Positions 54,197-63,146 of a stretch of 64,000 bases of DNA are shown piece after piece. Position numbers and translations under genes: made by a program. The stretch's first letter is position 1. Each line of letters opens with the position of its first letter. This DNA is from Paenibacillus_T sp033239625 (GTDB taxonomy: Bacteria; Bacillota; Bacilli; Paenibacillales; Paenibacillaceae). The DNA lies in assembly GCF_033239625.1 (NCBI RefSeq), contig NZ_BTCK01000012.1, positions 62,001 to 126,000 on the forward strand. Reading direction: 5' to 3'. The notes beneath the pieces were generated by a model, which was not told the DNA's origin, made no database searches, and saw nothing but the letters and a program-made list of their open reading frames with translations.

Positions 54197-55786
54197 ATGC
54201 AAGCCAATAAAAAGAAGCTTAGTCTCGCAATTCTCTTAAGCCTATCCATTATCGCAGCAGGCTGCGGCAGCAGCTCGGACAAGGAAACGACGAGCAGCAC
54301 CGATACATCCACGAACACGGATAACGTCAATTCCGAAGCGCCGGTAGAGAAAGAGGAGCCGATTACGATTACGTTCGCAGGCTCCACATGGGATACGCCA
54401 ACGGAGGACGGCAACGAAGTTCAGAAGTATCTGGAAGAGAAATTCAACGTTAAGATCATCAACGAACGCGTAACAGACGACAACTTCAAAGTAAAAATCG
54501 CAGCGGGTGAAATTCCGGACGTGTTCCCGCAAACGCCGAACGAGTCCGACATGACGAACTATGCGCGTCAAGGCATCATCGCAAGCATCTCCGTTGACGA
54601 CATTCGCAAATATATGCCGAAATATTCGGCAGACGTAGATTCGGTTAACCCGCAAGCATGGGATATTGCACTCATCGATGGCAAGAACTATGGCGTGCCG
54701 CGCGTCTGGCTGAACGGTGCATACGGCTTCATTCCGACGTATAACAAGAATTGGCTGACGGCAATCGGCTATAGCGAACCGCCGAAGACGATTGCCGAGT
54801 TCGAGGATGTATTGACGAAGTTCCGCAACAATGACCCGGATGGCAATGGTCAGAAGGATACGTACGGAATGACGGCTCGCGGCAAGGATGCACGAAACCA
54901 ATTCTTCAACTCGATTTATGCCTCGTTTGGCATTAATCCTTATCAATTCTCGGTTGGTGCTGATGGCAAGCTGACTTGGGGCGCGCTGACGGATCAAGCG
55001 AAGGAAGCGACGAAGTTGATCAACAAATGGTACAAAGCAGACCTGATCGATCCTGAATTCATGACGGACGGCAATGATCAGATCGGACAGAAGTGGAACA
55101 GCCAGAAGATCGGTTACAAAGAAAACTTCATGTATCACCATCTGTTCGGCATGCTCGAAGGCGATAAAGCGAACAACGTAGAAGCAGCTTACGGGAAAGG
55201 TCTGGTTGGTCCTGCAGGCAAGACGCTCGTATTCTCTAACGGTGCGCTGCAAGTTCCGCTGCTGTTCGGTAAAGACGTAGAGACGAACGAGAAAAAACGG
55301 GTTAAAATTCTGCAAATTCTCGAAGAACTCGCAACGAATGACGAGGTGTATTTGAAGACGGTCTTCGGCGACGAAGGAACGACGTATGACATCGTCAACG
55401 GCGCTCCAACGATCAAAGCACCGTACGACACGCCGGAGAAGAAGAATGAATTCGGTTTCGGCGGCTTCTACAACCCGCTGGTAGAACGCGATACTTCGAC
55501 GTGGAAATTCCACTTCACGCCTGATAAGCTCGCATTCCGCGATCAGCTGAACAACGGCAACGAAATTATCGCCGACGTACTTGGACCTACAGTTCTGGAA
55601 TCGAAGGGTAAATACTCGGCAACGCTTAATGCGCTCCAGGATGAGTTCTACACAAGAGCGGTTACGACAACGGACGATTTGGACGCAATGTTCGAGGACT
55701 TCAAGAACAAATGGCTCAAATCCGGCGGTCAAGAAATGCTCGACGAAGCGAACAAAGTGTACGAAGCTCGTCAAGCAGCGAAGTAA
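54197..55786 (+). CDS. Oligosaccharide-binding lipoprotein, LplA type
   Basis: 529 residues from the ATG at 54197, after GGGAGGA; upstream in-frame codons are not used. The signal peptide ends SIIAAGC, a lipobox, followed by a Ser/Thr/Asp/Asn-rich linker. The remainder is an LplA-type binding protein (GSTWDTPTEDG, then KVKIAAGEIPDVF). It completes the GH88-LplB-YtcP importer operon and presents sugar to the permease. GH88 in the same operon suggests an oligosaccharide with a terminal unsaturated uronate as ligand. Confidence 0.92.
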   Translation: MQANKKKLSLAILLSLSIIAAGCGSSSDKETTSSTDTSTNTDNVNSEAPVEKEEPITITFAGSTWDTPTEDGNEVQKYLEEKFNVKIINERVTDDNFKVKIAAGEIPDVFPQTPNESDMTNYARQGIIASISVDDIRKYMPKYSADVDSVNPQAWDIALIDGKNYGVPRVWLNGAYGFIPTYNKNWLTAIGYSEPPKTIAEFEDVLTKFRNNDPDGNGQKDTYGMTARGKDARNQFFNSIYASFGINPYQFSVGADGKLTWGALTDQAKEATKLINKWYKADLIDPEFMTDGNDQIGQKWNSQKIGYKENFMYHHLFGMLEGDKANNVEAAYGKGLVGPAGKTLVFSNGALQVPLLFGKDVETNEKKRVKILQILEELATNDEVYLKTVFGDEGTTYDIVNGAPTIKAPYDTPEKKNEFGFGGFYNPLVERDTSTWKFHFTPDKLAFRDQLNNGNEIIADVLGPTVLESKGKYSATLNALQDEFYTRAVTTTDDLDAMFEDFKNKWLKSGGQEMLDEANKVYEARQAAK

Positions 55787-55952
55787 TCGCGAATTGCATA
55801 ACAACCGACATGAGTAGCTTCGTCTATAATCGCATTGCGATAGACAGGGCTTCTTGTCTTATGGAGTGGGCGCAGGATGCTCGCTCCCTTGTTCATTTTC
55901 TGATATGCTAAACCTAATAGAAGCAGCTTGGAGTCATAGATTACACGGCTAG

Positions 55953-55967
55953 TTGTAAGCGTTGTCA
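55953..55967 (+). promoter_or_regulatory. cre site (CcpA) before the YesN-type regulator
   Basis: TTGTAAGCGTTGTCA fits WTGNAANCGNWNNCW at every fixed position and lies 27 nt before the ATG. The position close to the start codon suggests transcriptional roadblock by CcpA. Promoter hexamers for the following genes are not clear. Confidence 0.7.
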
Positions 55968-55993
55968 TAGCGCTGCGAAGGGATGGATGGTCA

Positions 55994-57505
55994 ATGCGAT
56001 TGCTAATTGCAGATGATGACGATTATACGAGAGAAGGATTAAGCGAATCATTCGATTGGGACAAATATGGGATCGATGAAATCTATCTTGCGGCAGATGG
56101 AGCGGAAGCGCTTCGTATTGCGACGGCGAAGAAGCCGGAGATCGTACTGACCGATATCCGTATGCCGAAGCTCAACGGTATTGAATTTGCTAAACGGTTG
56201 GCAGAGAAGTCGCCAGACAGTCAGCTCTTGTTCATGAGCGGTTATATGGATGTTGAGTATCTCAAGAGCGCAATCAAACTGTCCGCGGTTGAATATATTG
56301 AGAAGCCGATCAAGCTGTCTGAAGTCGAACGGGCGATTGATAAATCAATTCGTTCGCTGGCGAACAAGCAGCAGCAAACGGCAGTTGTGAAGCAGAAGAA
56401 TGAGCTTGTACGGCAGAAGCTTGCGGGCATGCTCCGAGATGAACATGTCGACAAAGCAGAAACCGTTCGGCTGTGCAGAGAAAGTTATTTTCCTGCGGAC
56501 CAGCGTTACTGGGGAATCATGATATGGAATCGGCTCGAAGCAGGCGACGGGTATGCGGATCTGCAGTTGATGCTGCAGTATTGGCAGGATAACGGAATGC
56601 AGGCGATTGGCGACCAATTGGATAGAAGGCACTGCTTCCTCGTACTTGCTTCTGATCGGCATGATGCAAGGAAGCTGTCGAGCTTATGCGATCTATTCCT
56701 TAAACGATATGAAGCTTACAGCATCAGCATCGGCACAGCGGCAAATCATCTGCATGAACTCCCGAATGCTTATAAGACGGCAATGCGAGCGATGGAGCAA
56801 GCTTTCTATAGCGCAGATCGACGAGTGTTTCATTATATAGAAGCGGATCGCATGCCTGAAGACCACAGCCATGAGAAAGTGCTGCCGGAATTTTATCGCG
56901 TCCGCATGCAAAGCCCTGAGCAGATGCTCGACTTCATTCGTTCAATATGCGCGCAATTCCGGATGAAGCAGTCCCCTGCGAAAGAACGCGTGGTCACAAT
57001 ATTCGAGACGATTATACAGGGCACAACCGGCCATGATCAGAAGCAGCTTGCTGCACTTGACAGTGAGTACGGCATTCCGGATGTAGAGCATTACTTAAGG
57101 GAATGCCGGACGCTTGATGGCATGGAGCAGTTAATGCTTGCTGTCTGCTCGGTATGGATTGAACAAACGCAGCAAGTTGCGCAGTATTCCAGACTTGTCC
57201 AGGAAGTGCTTAAGTATATCGCTGCCAACTACCGCAATGTCGATCTCGATCTGCGGATGATCGCCGAGCATATGCATCTGTCGACCGCACATCTTGGCCT
57301 ATTGTTCAAACAGGAGACGGGTACAACGATCAAACAATATATTAGCGATTATCGAATGGACGTTGCGAAGAAGCTTGTTGCTGGCGAGCATCTGAAGATG
57401 AATACGATTGCGGAGCTGTGCGGGTATGCAAGCGCAAGCTATTTCGCTAAAGTGTTCAAGGCGTCTACTGACTTATCGCCGATCGAGTACCGAAGGAAGA
57501 GCTGA
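55994..57505 (+). CDS. YesN-type response regulator (receiver + AraC domain)
   Basis: 503 residues. The receiver domain (1-120) has the acidic pocket LLIADDDDYTREGL, the phosphorylation site Asp54 in IVLTDIRMPKLNG and the switch Lys in YIEKPIKL. A middle region (about 125-400) is of the type found in YesN proteins. The C-terminal AraC domain (about 400-503) has LRMIAEHMHLSTAHLGLLFK and MNTIAELCGYASASYFAKVF. The gene precedes the histidine kinase by one base, so the two form a two-component system. It probably activates the adjacent GH88-importer operon when sugar is sensed outside. Confidence 0.93.
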   Translation: MRLLIADDDDYTREGLSESFDWDKYGIDEIYLAADGAEALRIATAKKPEIVLTDIRMPKLNGIEFAKRLAEKSPDSQLLFMSGYMDVEYLKSAIKLSAVEYIEKPIKLSEVERAIDKSIRSLANKQQQTAVVKQKNELVRQKLAGMLRDEHVDKAETVRLCRESYFPADQRYWGIMIWNRLEAGDGYADLQLMLQYWQDNGMQAIGDQLDRRHCFLVLASDRHDARKLSSLCDLFLKRYEAYSISIGTAANHLHELPNAYKTAMRAMEQAFYSADRRVFHYIEADRMPEDHSHEKVLPEFYRVRMQSPEQMLDFIRSICAQFRMKQSPAKERVVTIFETIIQGTTGHDQKQLAALDSEYGIPDVEHYLRECRTLDGMEQLMLAVCSVWIEQTQQVAQYSRLVQEVLKYIAANYRNVDLDLRMIAEHMHLSTAHLGLLFKQETGTTIKQYISDYRMDVAKKLVAGEHLKMNTIAELCGYASASYFAKVFKASTDLSPIEYRRKS

Positions 57506-57506
57506 A

Positions 57507-59264
57507 ATGAAACTTGTCCATGCAGTCAACGACATGTCTTTCCGTAAGAAAATTATGATTCTGTTCGCTCTTATCGGCATCGTACCGTTAATTATTACGT
57601 TCTTCGTCTCTTATAACGAGATTCGCCAGCTTGTCGTGAACGGGCAGGATTATGCTGAGAATCAGAACTATGAACAGACGCTGTCGACGCTGGCGAAGAA
57701 GTTCTCGCATCTCGAAGAGCTGTCAGCGATGATTATCGTCAATAAAGATATGAATACGATTCTGTCGATGAAGCCGGACGATATGAAAATTCCGGAGCAG
57801 ATGGCCGCATTCAACTCCATGGTAGCTTATACGCAGATGATGGAGACGAACTCGGAGTTCGACCATATTGTCTATTTTGTCGATGATAAATTTATTGTGA
57901 CGGGAACCGATACGCTGTTTCGCAAGCTAAGCGCAGTTCGCAACACGGATTGGGGCAACAAGGTGTATGCCAGCAATGGAGCATCGACTTGGGTCATCAG
58001 GCAGGAGAATAACTTAGATTCAACGGAGCGTTATCTTGCTCTCGGCAGGCTGCTGTGGAACCCGCGCGATTATATGGATCCGGCAGGCATTGTGACGTTG
58101 AATGTGGATCTGAAGCAAATTCAGCAAAGTCTGATCAAGTCCGATCCGCTGCAATTCGTTTATGTGGAATCGGAGGATGGAGAGCTAATTACGAGCAGCG
58201 GCGAGCAGGAGCTTGCTTTCATGCGTCTGCCCAAGCCGATTGACAGCAAAGGCAAGTTTACGACAGTCCAACTAGACAGCGGCACTTATCTAGCAAGAGG
58301 GCAGAAAATCGGCGATACGAATCTATACCTGATGTCCGTTATTTCTCACGCTGCCGCTTCTGACGCGCTGCTAAGTATTCGCAATCAGATGCTGACCGTC
58401 TATCTTGTCGTATGCATCATCCTGCTTGTGTTTATTTTCCCAGTAGCCCGGTCGATTACGCGCCGTATCTTCCTGCTCATGAACAAGATGAGTCAGGTAC
58501 GTCAAGGACGGCTGAATCAGCTGGATATCGAACCGCGCAAGGATGAGGTAGGTCAACTGATCTCCAGCTACAATTATATGATCAACAGCGTACAAGAGCT
58601 GATGCAGGAGCAGTTCAAGCTTGGTCAGGAGAAAAATGAAGCAGAGCTGCGTGCGCTTCAATCGCAGATCAATCCTCATTTTCTATACAACACGCTCGAT
58701 ATGATCAACTGGATGGCGCAGCGCGATGAACGCGATAACATCCAGCAGGTTGTATATGCACTGTCGGATTATTATAAATTGATCCTGAACAAAGGTGAGG
58801 ATTTCGTATCGCTGCGGGATGAAGTGCGTTTGAGTGAGATCTATATGGAAATTCAGCGGAAACGGTTCCGCAATCGGATTCAGTTGGAGACCGAGCTGGC
58901 GGAAGAGACGCTGGATTGTCTCATACCGAAGATTACGTTGCAGCCGCTTGTGGAGAACGCCATTTTGCACGGGATTACAGAGAAACCAGGCGGTGTTGGT
59001 GTCATTAAACTTCGGGGCTCTATTGAACTTGGAAGGCTTCATATTGCAGTAGAGGACGATGGGATAGGGTTTCAAGCGTCGAACGGCGATAATCGCAAGC
59101 ATCGGGGCAGCGGCTATGGGGTGAAGAATATAGAGAAGCGGCTTGCGCTTTACTACGGCCAGCCGACCGATCTGAACTTCCATACGCCGGAAGCGGGAGG
59201 GACCATCGTTTCCTTCGATGTACCGATTGTAAGACGTGAACGAATGGATGGGGGAGAAGGGTAA
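57507..59264 (+). CDS. YesM-type sensor histidine kinase
   Basis: 585 residues from the ATG at 57507, one base after the regulator stop. A first membrane helix (IMILFALIGIVPLIITFFV) and a second (about 295-315, YLVVCIILLVFIFPVA) enclose an extracellular sensor domain of about 250 residues. A HAMP region and the His_kinase domain follow, with the phosphorylated His391 in QINPHFLYNTLDMIN. The ATP-binding region has LVENAILHGI and the G boxes VEDDGIGF and GSGYGVKNIEKRL. It senses an extracellular carbohydrate or a loaded binding protein. Its stop overlaps the next gene. Confidence 0.93.
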   Translation: MKLVHAVNDMSFRKKIMILFALIGIVPLIITFFVSYNEIRQLVVNGQDYAENQNYEQTLSTLAKKFSHLEELSAMIIVNKDMNTILSMKPDDMKIPEQMAAFNSMVAYTQMMETNSEFDHIVYFVDDKFIVTGTDTLFRKLSAVRNTDWGNKVYASNGASTWVIRQENNLDSTERYLALGRLLWNPRDYMDPAGIVTLNVDLKQIQQSLIKSDPLQFVYVESEDGELITSSGEQELAFMRLPKPIDSKGKFTTVQLDSGTYLARGQKIGDTNLYLMSVISHAAASDALLSIRNQMLTVYLVVCIILLVFIFPVARSITRRIFLLMNKMSQVRQGRLNQLDIEPRKDEVGQLISSYNYMINSVQELMQEQFKLGQEKNEAELRALQSQINPHFLYNTLDMINWMAQRDERDNIQQVVYALSDYYKLILNKGEDFVSLRDEVRLSEIYMEIQRKRFRNRIQLETELAEETLDCLIPKITLQPLVENAILHGITEKPGGVGVIKLRGSIELGRLHIAVEDDGIGFQASNGDNRKHRGSGYGVKNIEKRLALYYGQPTDLNFHTPEAGGTIVSFDVPIVRRERMDGGEG

Positions 59265-60835
59265 TGACGGTCTGGTATCGCAAGATCACGACAATGGCAA
59301 TAATGATTTCCTTGCTCACGGTCACTGCTTGCAGTTCAAGCGGATCGACGAGCAGCGGCGAATCGGCCGATCACAGCGAGGAGTTATCAGATACCGCGCA
59401 GTCCGCTTCCGTTATTCATTTGAAGGCCATCACAATGGGCAAAGAGCCGGCAAGCGGGATGGATGAGTTCTATAAACAGCTCGATGCGTTAACCATTAAG
59501 GATTTTGGAGCAACCCTGCGTTTTGATTTCATTCCGTGGGGGGAAGAGAAAAGCATTATCGGCAGGGCCATCGTTACGAAAGCATATGATTTCTACGTAG
59601 GCGGCTTCTGGACCGATTTCAAAGACTATGCTTCGAAGAATGCATTCGTCGATCTTGTACCGTTGTTGGATCAGGTACCGAAGTTGGTTGAACATTATGG
59701 CAACGTTCTGGACCGTGTGAAAATTAACGGAAAGCTGTATGGTCTGCCGACATTCGGGAAACCGGCTGCTGGCAGTTACGGGGTACTGTATCGGGAAGAT
59801 CTGAGGAAACAATGGGGACTGCCAGCAATTCATGACTTCAGCTCGCTGGAACAATATTTGTACAAGGCCAAAGATGAATATTCAGACACGCCGATGATTA
59901 ACGATAAACGATTCGGTGACGTGCTGTGGGACATTTTGACTGGAGGCAAGTATTACACGGTTGTACAGGATTATGCAGTCGCCGCAATCGCAGAGCCCTA
60001 TAAGGCGATTAATAAGTATGAGACTCCTGAATATAAGCAAATGGTGGAGATAGCAAGAAAGTGGTACCGGGACGGGGTCGTGGATCATGACATCCTGGCG
60101 AGCCAGAATAATGAGACGGCCAAGACGGTGGAACTGATGAAGGCGAATAAGAAGCCGCTTGAGTTCAGCAATCATTTTGGCGCGGTAAGCTTCGGTTATA
60201 TCGACGTTCTCAATCAGTTGTATCCGGAGCAGCAATTCGGTTGGTTCGATATTAAGTTCGATCTATACCCGCAGACTGTATTTATGCCGAAGATATCAGT
60301 GGAGACCTCGTCTATGATCTCAATCGGCTCGAATTCCAAGTACCCAGAAACCGCGTTGAAGCTTCTGGAGAAGGCGCATACCGACCCTCGCTATTATGTA
60401 TTGTTGCAATATGGCGTGGAGGGCGAACATTATAAGCTCATAGATAATGCGGTCTCATTCGAAGGCATTGCTGAAGAGAACCGTAAGCCTTATTGGACAG
60501 GACTTGCTGACGGTTATCTGGATTTGCCAGTTAAATATCCGGATCAATGGCAGGAGATTGTCAATCGATTGCAGTATGATGAAGGACCGAAGCTGGCGAT
60601 GAAGAACGGGATCGATCCGTATGAGGGCTTTGTGTTCGATACGGCGCCGGTCTCTGCACAGCTGGAACGCATGGAGTCGAAGAAGGTGCAGTTTATTCAG
60701 CCTTTGGCCGCTGGGGTCAGCGATGATATCGACAACGATCTGAGCAGAGCGCGGCAGGAGCTGAAGGAAGCCGGCATAGATGATTATATGCGTGAGCTGC
60801 AATCACAGTTGGACAAGTTCGCAGCGGCACGATGA
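59264..60835 (+). CDS. Binding lipoprotein co-transcribed with the two-component system
   Basis: 523 residues. The ATG overlaps the kinase stop as TAATG, so translation is coupled. The signal peptide MTVWYRKITTMAIMISLLTV ends at lipobox TAC with Ser-rich linker after it. The rest is a family 1-type extracellular solute-binding protein. No permease follows; the gene ends in a terminator. It may therefore work as the sugar-sensing partner of the YesM kinase, or as a second binding protein for the LplB/YtcP permease upstream. Both are inferences from position. Confidence 0.87.
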   Translation: MTVWYRKITTMAIMISLLTVTACSSSGSTSSGESADHSEELSDTAQSASVIHLKAITMGKEPASGMDEFYKQLDALTIKDFGATLRFDFIPWGEEKSIIGRAIVTKAYDFYVGGFWTDFKDYASKNAFVDLVPLLDQVPKLVEHYGNVLDRVKINGKLYGLPTFGKPAAGSYGVLYREDLRKQWGLPAIHDFSSLEQYLYKAKDEYSDTPMINDKRFGDVLWDILTGGKYYTVVQDYAVAAIAEPYKAINKYETPEYKQMVEIARKWYRDGVVDHDILASQNNETAKTVELMKANKKPLEFSNHFGAVSFGYIDVLNQLYPEQQFGWFDIKFDLYPQTVFMPKISVETSSMISIGSNSKYPETALKLLEKAHTDPRYYVLLQYGVEGEHYKLIDNAVSFEGIAEENRKPYWTGLADGYLDLPVKYPDQWQEIVNRLQYDEGPKLAMKNGIDPYEGFVFDTAPVSAQLERMESKKVQFIQPLAAGVSDDIDNDLSRARQELKEAGIDDYMRELQSQLDKFAAAR

Positions 60836-60838
60836 AGG

Positions 60839-60880
60839 AACCTTGGCAGGCTGATAGCATCGGCTTGCTAAGGTTTTTTT
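60839..60880 (+). terminator. Terminator of the YesN-YesM-lipoprotein operon
   Basis: AACCTT-GGCAGGC pairs with GCTTGCT-AAGGTT with one or two mismatches; TTTTTTT follows. Confidence 0.8.
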
Positions 60881-61067
60881 GTGGTGGCAGTGTGGGATGA
60901 TTGGCAGAGGGGTGATTTTACACAGCAATCGGCCGTTATTGCCTATCTGGATCCGGAAGGCGCGGTTGGAAATACAGATTTCTCTGTCCGCGTGAGAGCC
61001 GGCAGACGGAGCTTGGGTGGAGTTGTTCACGTATGAGGTAAATCAGCGTGGAAGGCTGATGGTTTGA
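60881..61067 (+). pseudogene. Short decayed coding remnant
   Basis: Protein-like sequence can be read in one frame from 60881 (WDDWQRGDFTQQ, VIAYLDPEGAVGNTDFSVRV) to about 60996, and then in another frame (PADGAWVELFTYEVNQRGRL, MV, stop at 61065-61067). The switch near 60998 looks like a frameshift, and there is no start signal. It is probably the C-terminal end of a lost gene. I do not recognise the family. Confidence 0.4.
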
Positions 61068-61095
61068 TAGGTGCTAGGTGATAGGTGATAGGTGG
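61066..61095. repeat. Four tandem 7-bp repeats
   Basis: GATAGGT, GCTAGGT, GATAGGT and GATAGGT follow each other from 61066 to 61093, at the edge of the coding remnant and just before a terminator. It looks like simple slippage-type expansion. Confidence 0.7.
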
Positions 61096-61133
61096 AAAAA
61101 GCAAGAGCCGCGGGGTGTCCGCGGCTCTTTTTC
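61096..61133. terminator. Terminator of the uxu operon
   Basis: AGAGCCGCGG (61104-61113) pairs with CCGCGGCTCT (61119-61128). The minus strand continues into TTGCTTTTT and the plus strand into TTTTTCTTT. Confidence 0.8.
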
Positions 61134-61149
61134 TTTATTAATGATCAGT

Positions 61150-62007
61150 TTAAACCCCCGAATAAGCAAGGAACCCGCCGTCTACCGGCACGACGATGCC
61201 GGTGACGAAGCCCGACAGCGTCTCGTCGGCGAGCCAGAGCAGCGCGCCGAGCAGATCCTCGGGTTTGCCGAAGCGGCGCATCGGCGTGTGGGTAATGATT
61301 TTGTGCGAGCGTTGGGTAAGCGAACCGTCCTCGTTCGTCAGCAGCGCACGATTTTGCTCCGTCAGGAAGAAGCCAGGCGCAATCGCATTAACGCGAATGC
61401 CTGCATCAGCCAGATGGACTGCGAGCCATTGGTTGAAGTTCTCGATTGCAGCTTTCGCTGCGCTATACGCCGGCACCTTCGTCATTGGCGATGGGGCACT
61501 CATCGACGACACGTTGATGATGGATACGCCTTCGCGGCCAAGCATCTGCTTCGCGAACGCCTGCGTAGGAATAAGCGTGCCGACGAAGTTCAGATCGAGC
61601 ACGTTCCGGAAGCCCGTCACGCTCAGATCGAAGAAAGATGTAACGTCCGGATTGGCCATGTCATCAAGCGAGAACGTCTCATTCGTCGTATTCGCGCTCG
61701 GATGGTTGCCGCCTGCGCCGTTGATCAGAATGTCGCAAGGTCCGAGCTGCTCGAGAACCGTATTCGCTGCTTGCTGCACGCTATCTGCATTCGTTACATC
61801 ACAAGAAACAGCGATTGCCGTGCCGCCTGCCTCGCGGATTTCTGCAACAACGGCTTCGCCCTTGTCGAGCGTACGATTCAAGATTGCGATACGTGCGCCT
61901 TGGCGTGCAAGCTCCTTCGCCATGACGCGGCACAACACGCCTGCGCCGCCAGTTACAACGACGACTTTGCCGGCAATTGCAGGGAAGGAATGGATCGTAT
62001 TCGTCAT
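61150..62007 (-). CDS. uxuB: D-mannonate oxidoreductase (fructuronate reductase), SDR family
   Basis: 285 residues. The Rossmann motif VVVTGGAGVLCRVMAKEL, NGAGG and catalytic YSAAK mark a classical short-chain dehydrogenase. The Bacillus-type UxuB (YjmF) belongs to this family, unlike the long-chain enzyme of E. coli, and FFLTEQNR near the end is typical. It interconverts D-fructuronate and D-mannonate, the step before UxuA. Its ATG overlaps the uxuA stop by one base (TAATG), so the two are translationally coupled. The uxuB assignment depends on the uxuA neighbour; another sugar-acid dehydrogenase is possible. Confidence 0.82.
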   Translation of the reverse strand: MTNTIHSFPAIAGKVVVVTGGAGVLCRVMAKELARQGARIAILNRTLDKGEAVVAEIREAGGTAIAVSCDVTNADSVQQAANTVLEQLGPCDILINGAGGNHPSANTTNETFSLDDMANPDVTSFFDLSVTGFRNVLDLNFVGTLIPTQAFAKQMLGREGVSIINVSSMSAPSPMTKVPAYSAAKAAIENFNQWLAVHLADAGIRVNAIAPGFFLTEQNRALLTNEDGSLTQRSHKIITHTPMRRFGKPEDLLGALLWLADETLSGFVTGIVVPVDGGFLAYSGV

Positions 62008-63104
62008 TATGCCTTCACCGTACCTTCCTTAGCCGCTGCGGCAAGTACCGTTCTGCGATGGCTGTCCCATACGCCCCATAGATACATGATGCCGAGTGCG
62101 CGGTCGTACAAGCCGTAGCCAGGGCGGCACTGTTCACCCCATAGGTGACGTCCGTGGTCAGGACGCGCGAACCCTTCGAAGCCTTCCTCGGCATACGCTT
62201 GAACGATGCCCGTGATATCGACCGTGCCGTCTTGCGTGCGGTGCGACGTCTCGATGAAATCTCCGTTCTCATATACACGTACGTTGCGAATATGCGTGAA
62301 CGGAATCCGATCGATGAACTCATGCACCATGCTAACGATATCGTTGGCAGGGTTCGCACCGAGCGAGCCGCTGCACAATGTGATGCCATTGTATGGGCTG
62401 TCGTGCAGGCTCAAGAAGCGGCGAATGTTCGCTTGGCTCGTAATGATGCGCGGCAGACCGAAGATCGGCCAGGGCGGATCGTCCGGGTGAATAGCCATTC
62501 GGATGCCATATTCAGCAGCAACGGGAATAATTTCATCGAGGAAATATTTGCAGTTCGCCCACAGATCCTCTTCCGTCACGTCCTTGTATGCCTCGAACAG
62601 TTTCGTCAGATGAGCAAGTCGCTCCGGCTCCCAGCCTGGCATCGTGAGCGATGAGTTTTCATTGATCTGCTTAACGAGTTCCATCGGTTCGATGTCGGCA
62701 ATCCGGCTTTTCTCGTAGAACAGCGCTGTCGAGCCGTCTTCGAGTTCCTTGTGCAGATCCGTCCGCAGCCAATCGAATACCGGCATGAAGTTGTAGCAGA
62801 TGACTTCAACACCGACCTGCGACAGCTTTGCGATCGTTTTCTTATAGTTCTCTATGTAGCGGTCACGGGACGGCAGGCCAAGCTTGATGTCCTCATGAAT
62901 GTTAACGCTCTCAACAACCTTCAAGTGAAGTCCGGCGCGGTCCGCCTGTTGCTTCACCGTCATGATTTTGTCCATCGGCCATTCATCGCCCGCCGGTACA
63001 TCATGGAGCGACCATACAATGCCTTCCACGCCGGGGATTTGCCGAATTTGATCCAAGGTTACAGTGTCGTTGCCTTCACCGAACCAGCGAAATACCATCT
63101 TCAT
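62007..63104 (-). CDS. uxuA: D-mannonate dehydratase
   Basis: 365 residues, the usual length. Characteristic stretches are MKMVFRWFGEGNDTVTLDQI at the N-terminus, VICYNFMPVFDWLRTDL, GIRMAIHPDDPPWPIFGLPR and RPDHGRHLWGE near the C-terminus, which carry metal-binding His and Asp. The enzyme removes water from D-mannonate to give 2-keto-3-deoxygluconate. It follows the GntR regulator by 42 nt and overlaps uxuB. Together with GH2 (possibly a glucuronidase) and GH88 it points to glucuronate use. The kinase and aldolase that follow in the pathway are not in the window. Confidence 0.95.
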   Translation of the reverse strand: MKMVFRWFGEGNDTVTLDQIRQIPGVEGIVWSLHDVPAGDEWPMDKIMTVKQQADRAGLHLKVVESVNIHEDIKLGLPSRDRYIENYKKTIAKLSQVGVEVICYNFMPVFDWLRTDLHKELEDGSTALFYEKSRIADIEPMELVKQINENSSLTMPGWEPERLAHLTKLFEAYKDVTEEDLWANCKYFLDEIIPVAAEYGIRMAIHPDDPPWPIFGLPRIITSQANIRRFLSLHDSPYNGITLCSGSLGANPANDIVSMVHEFIDRIPFTHIRNVRVYENGDFIETSHRTQDGTVDITGIVQAYAEEGFEGFARPDHGRHLWGEQCRPGYGLYDRALGIMYLWGVWDSHRRTVLAAAAKEGTVKA

Positions 63105-63146
63105 AACGAACTTCGCCTCCGCACATTGGGAATGATGATTACTAAA

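Noticed and set aside
54242..55804. A 520-codon open frame opposite the LplA-type lipoprotein gene
   Set aside because: Same pattern of antisense composition, no start signal, and the plus strand encodes a complete lipoprotein.
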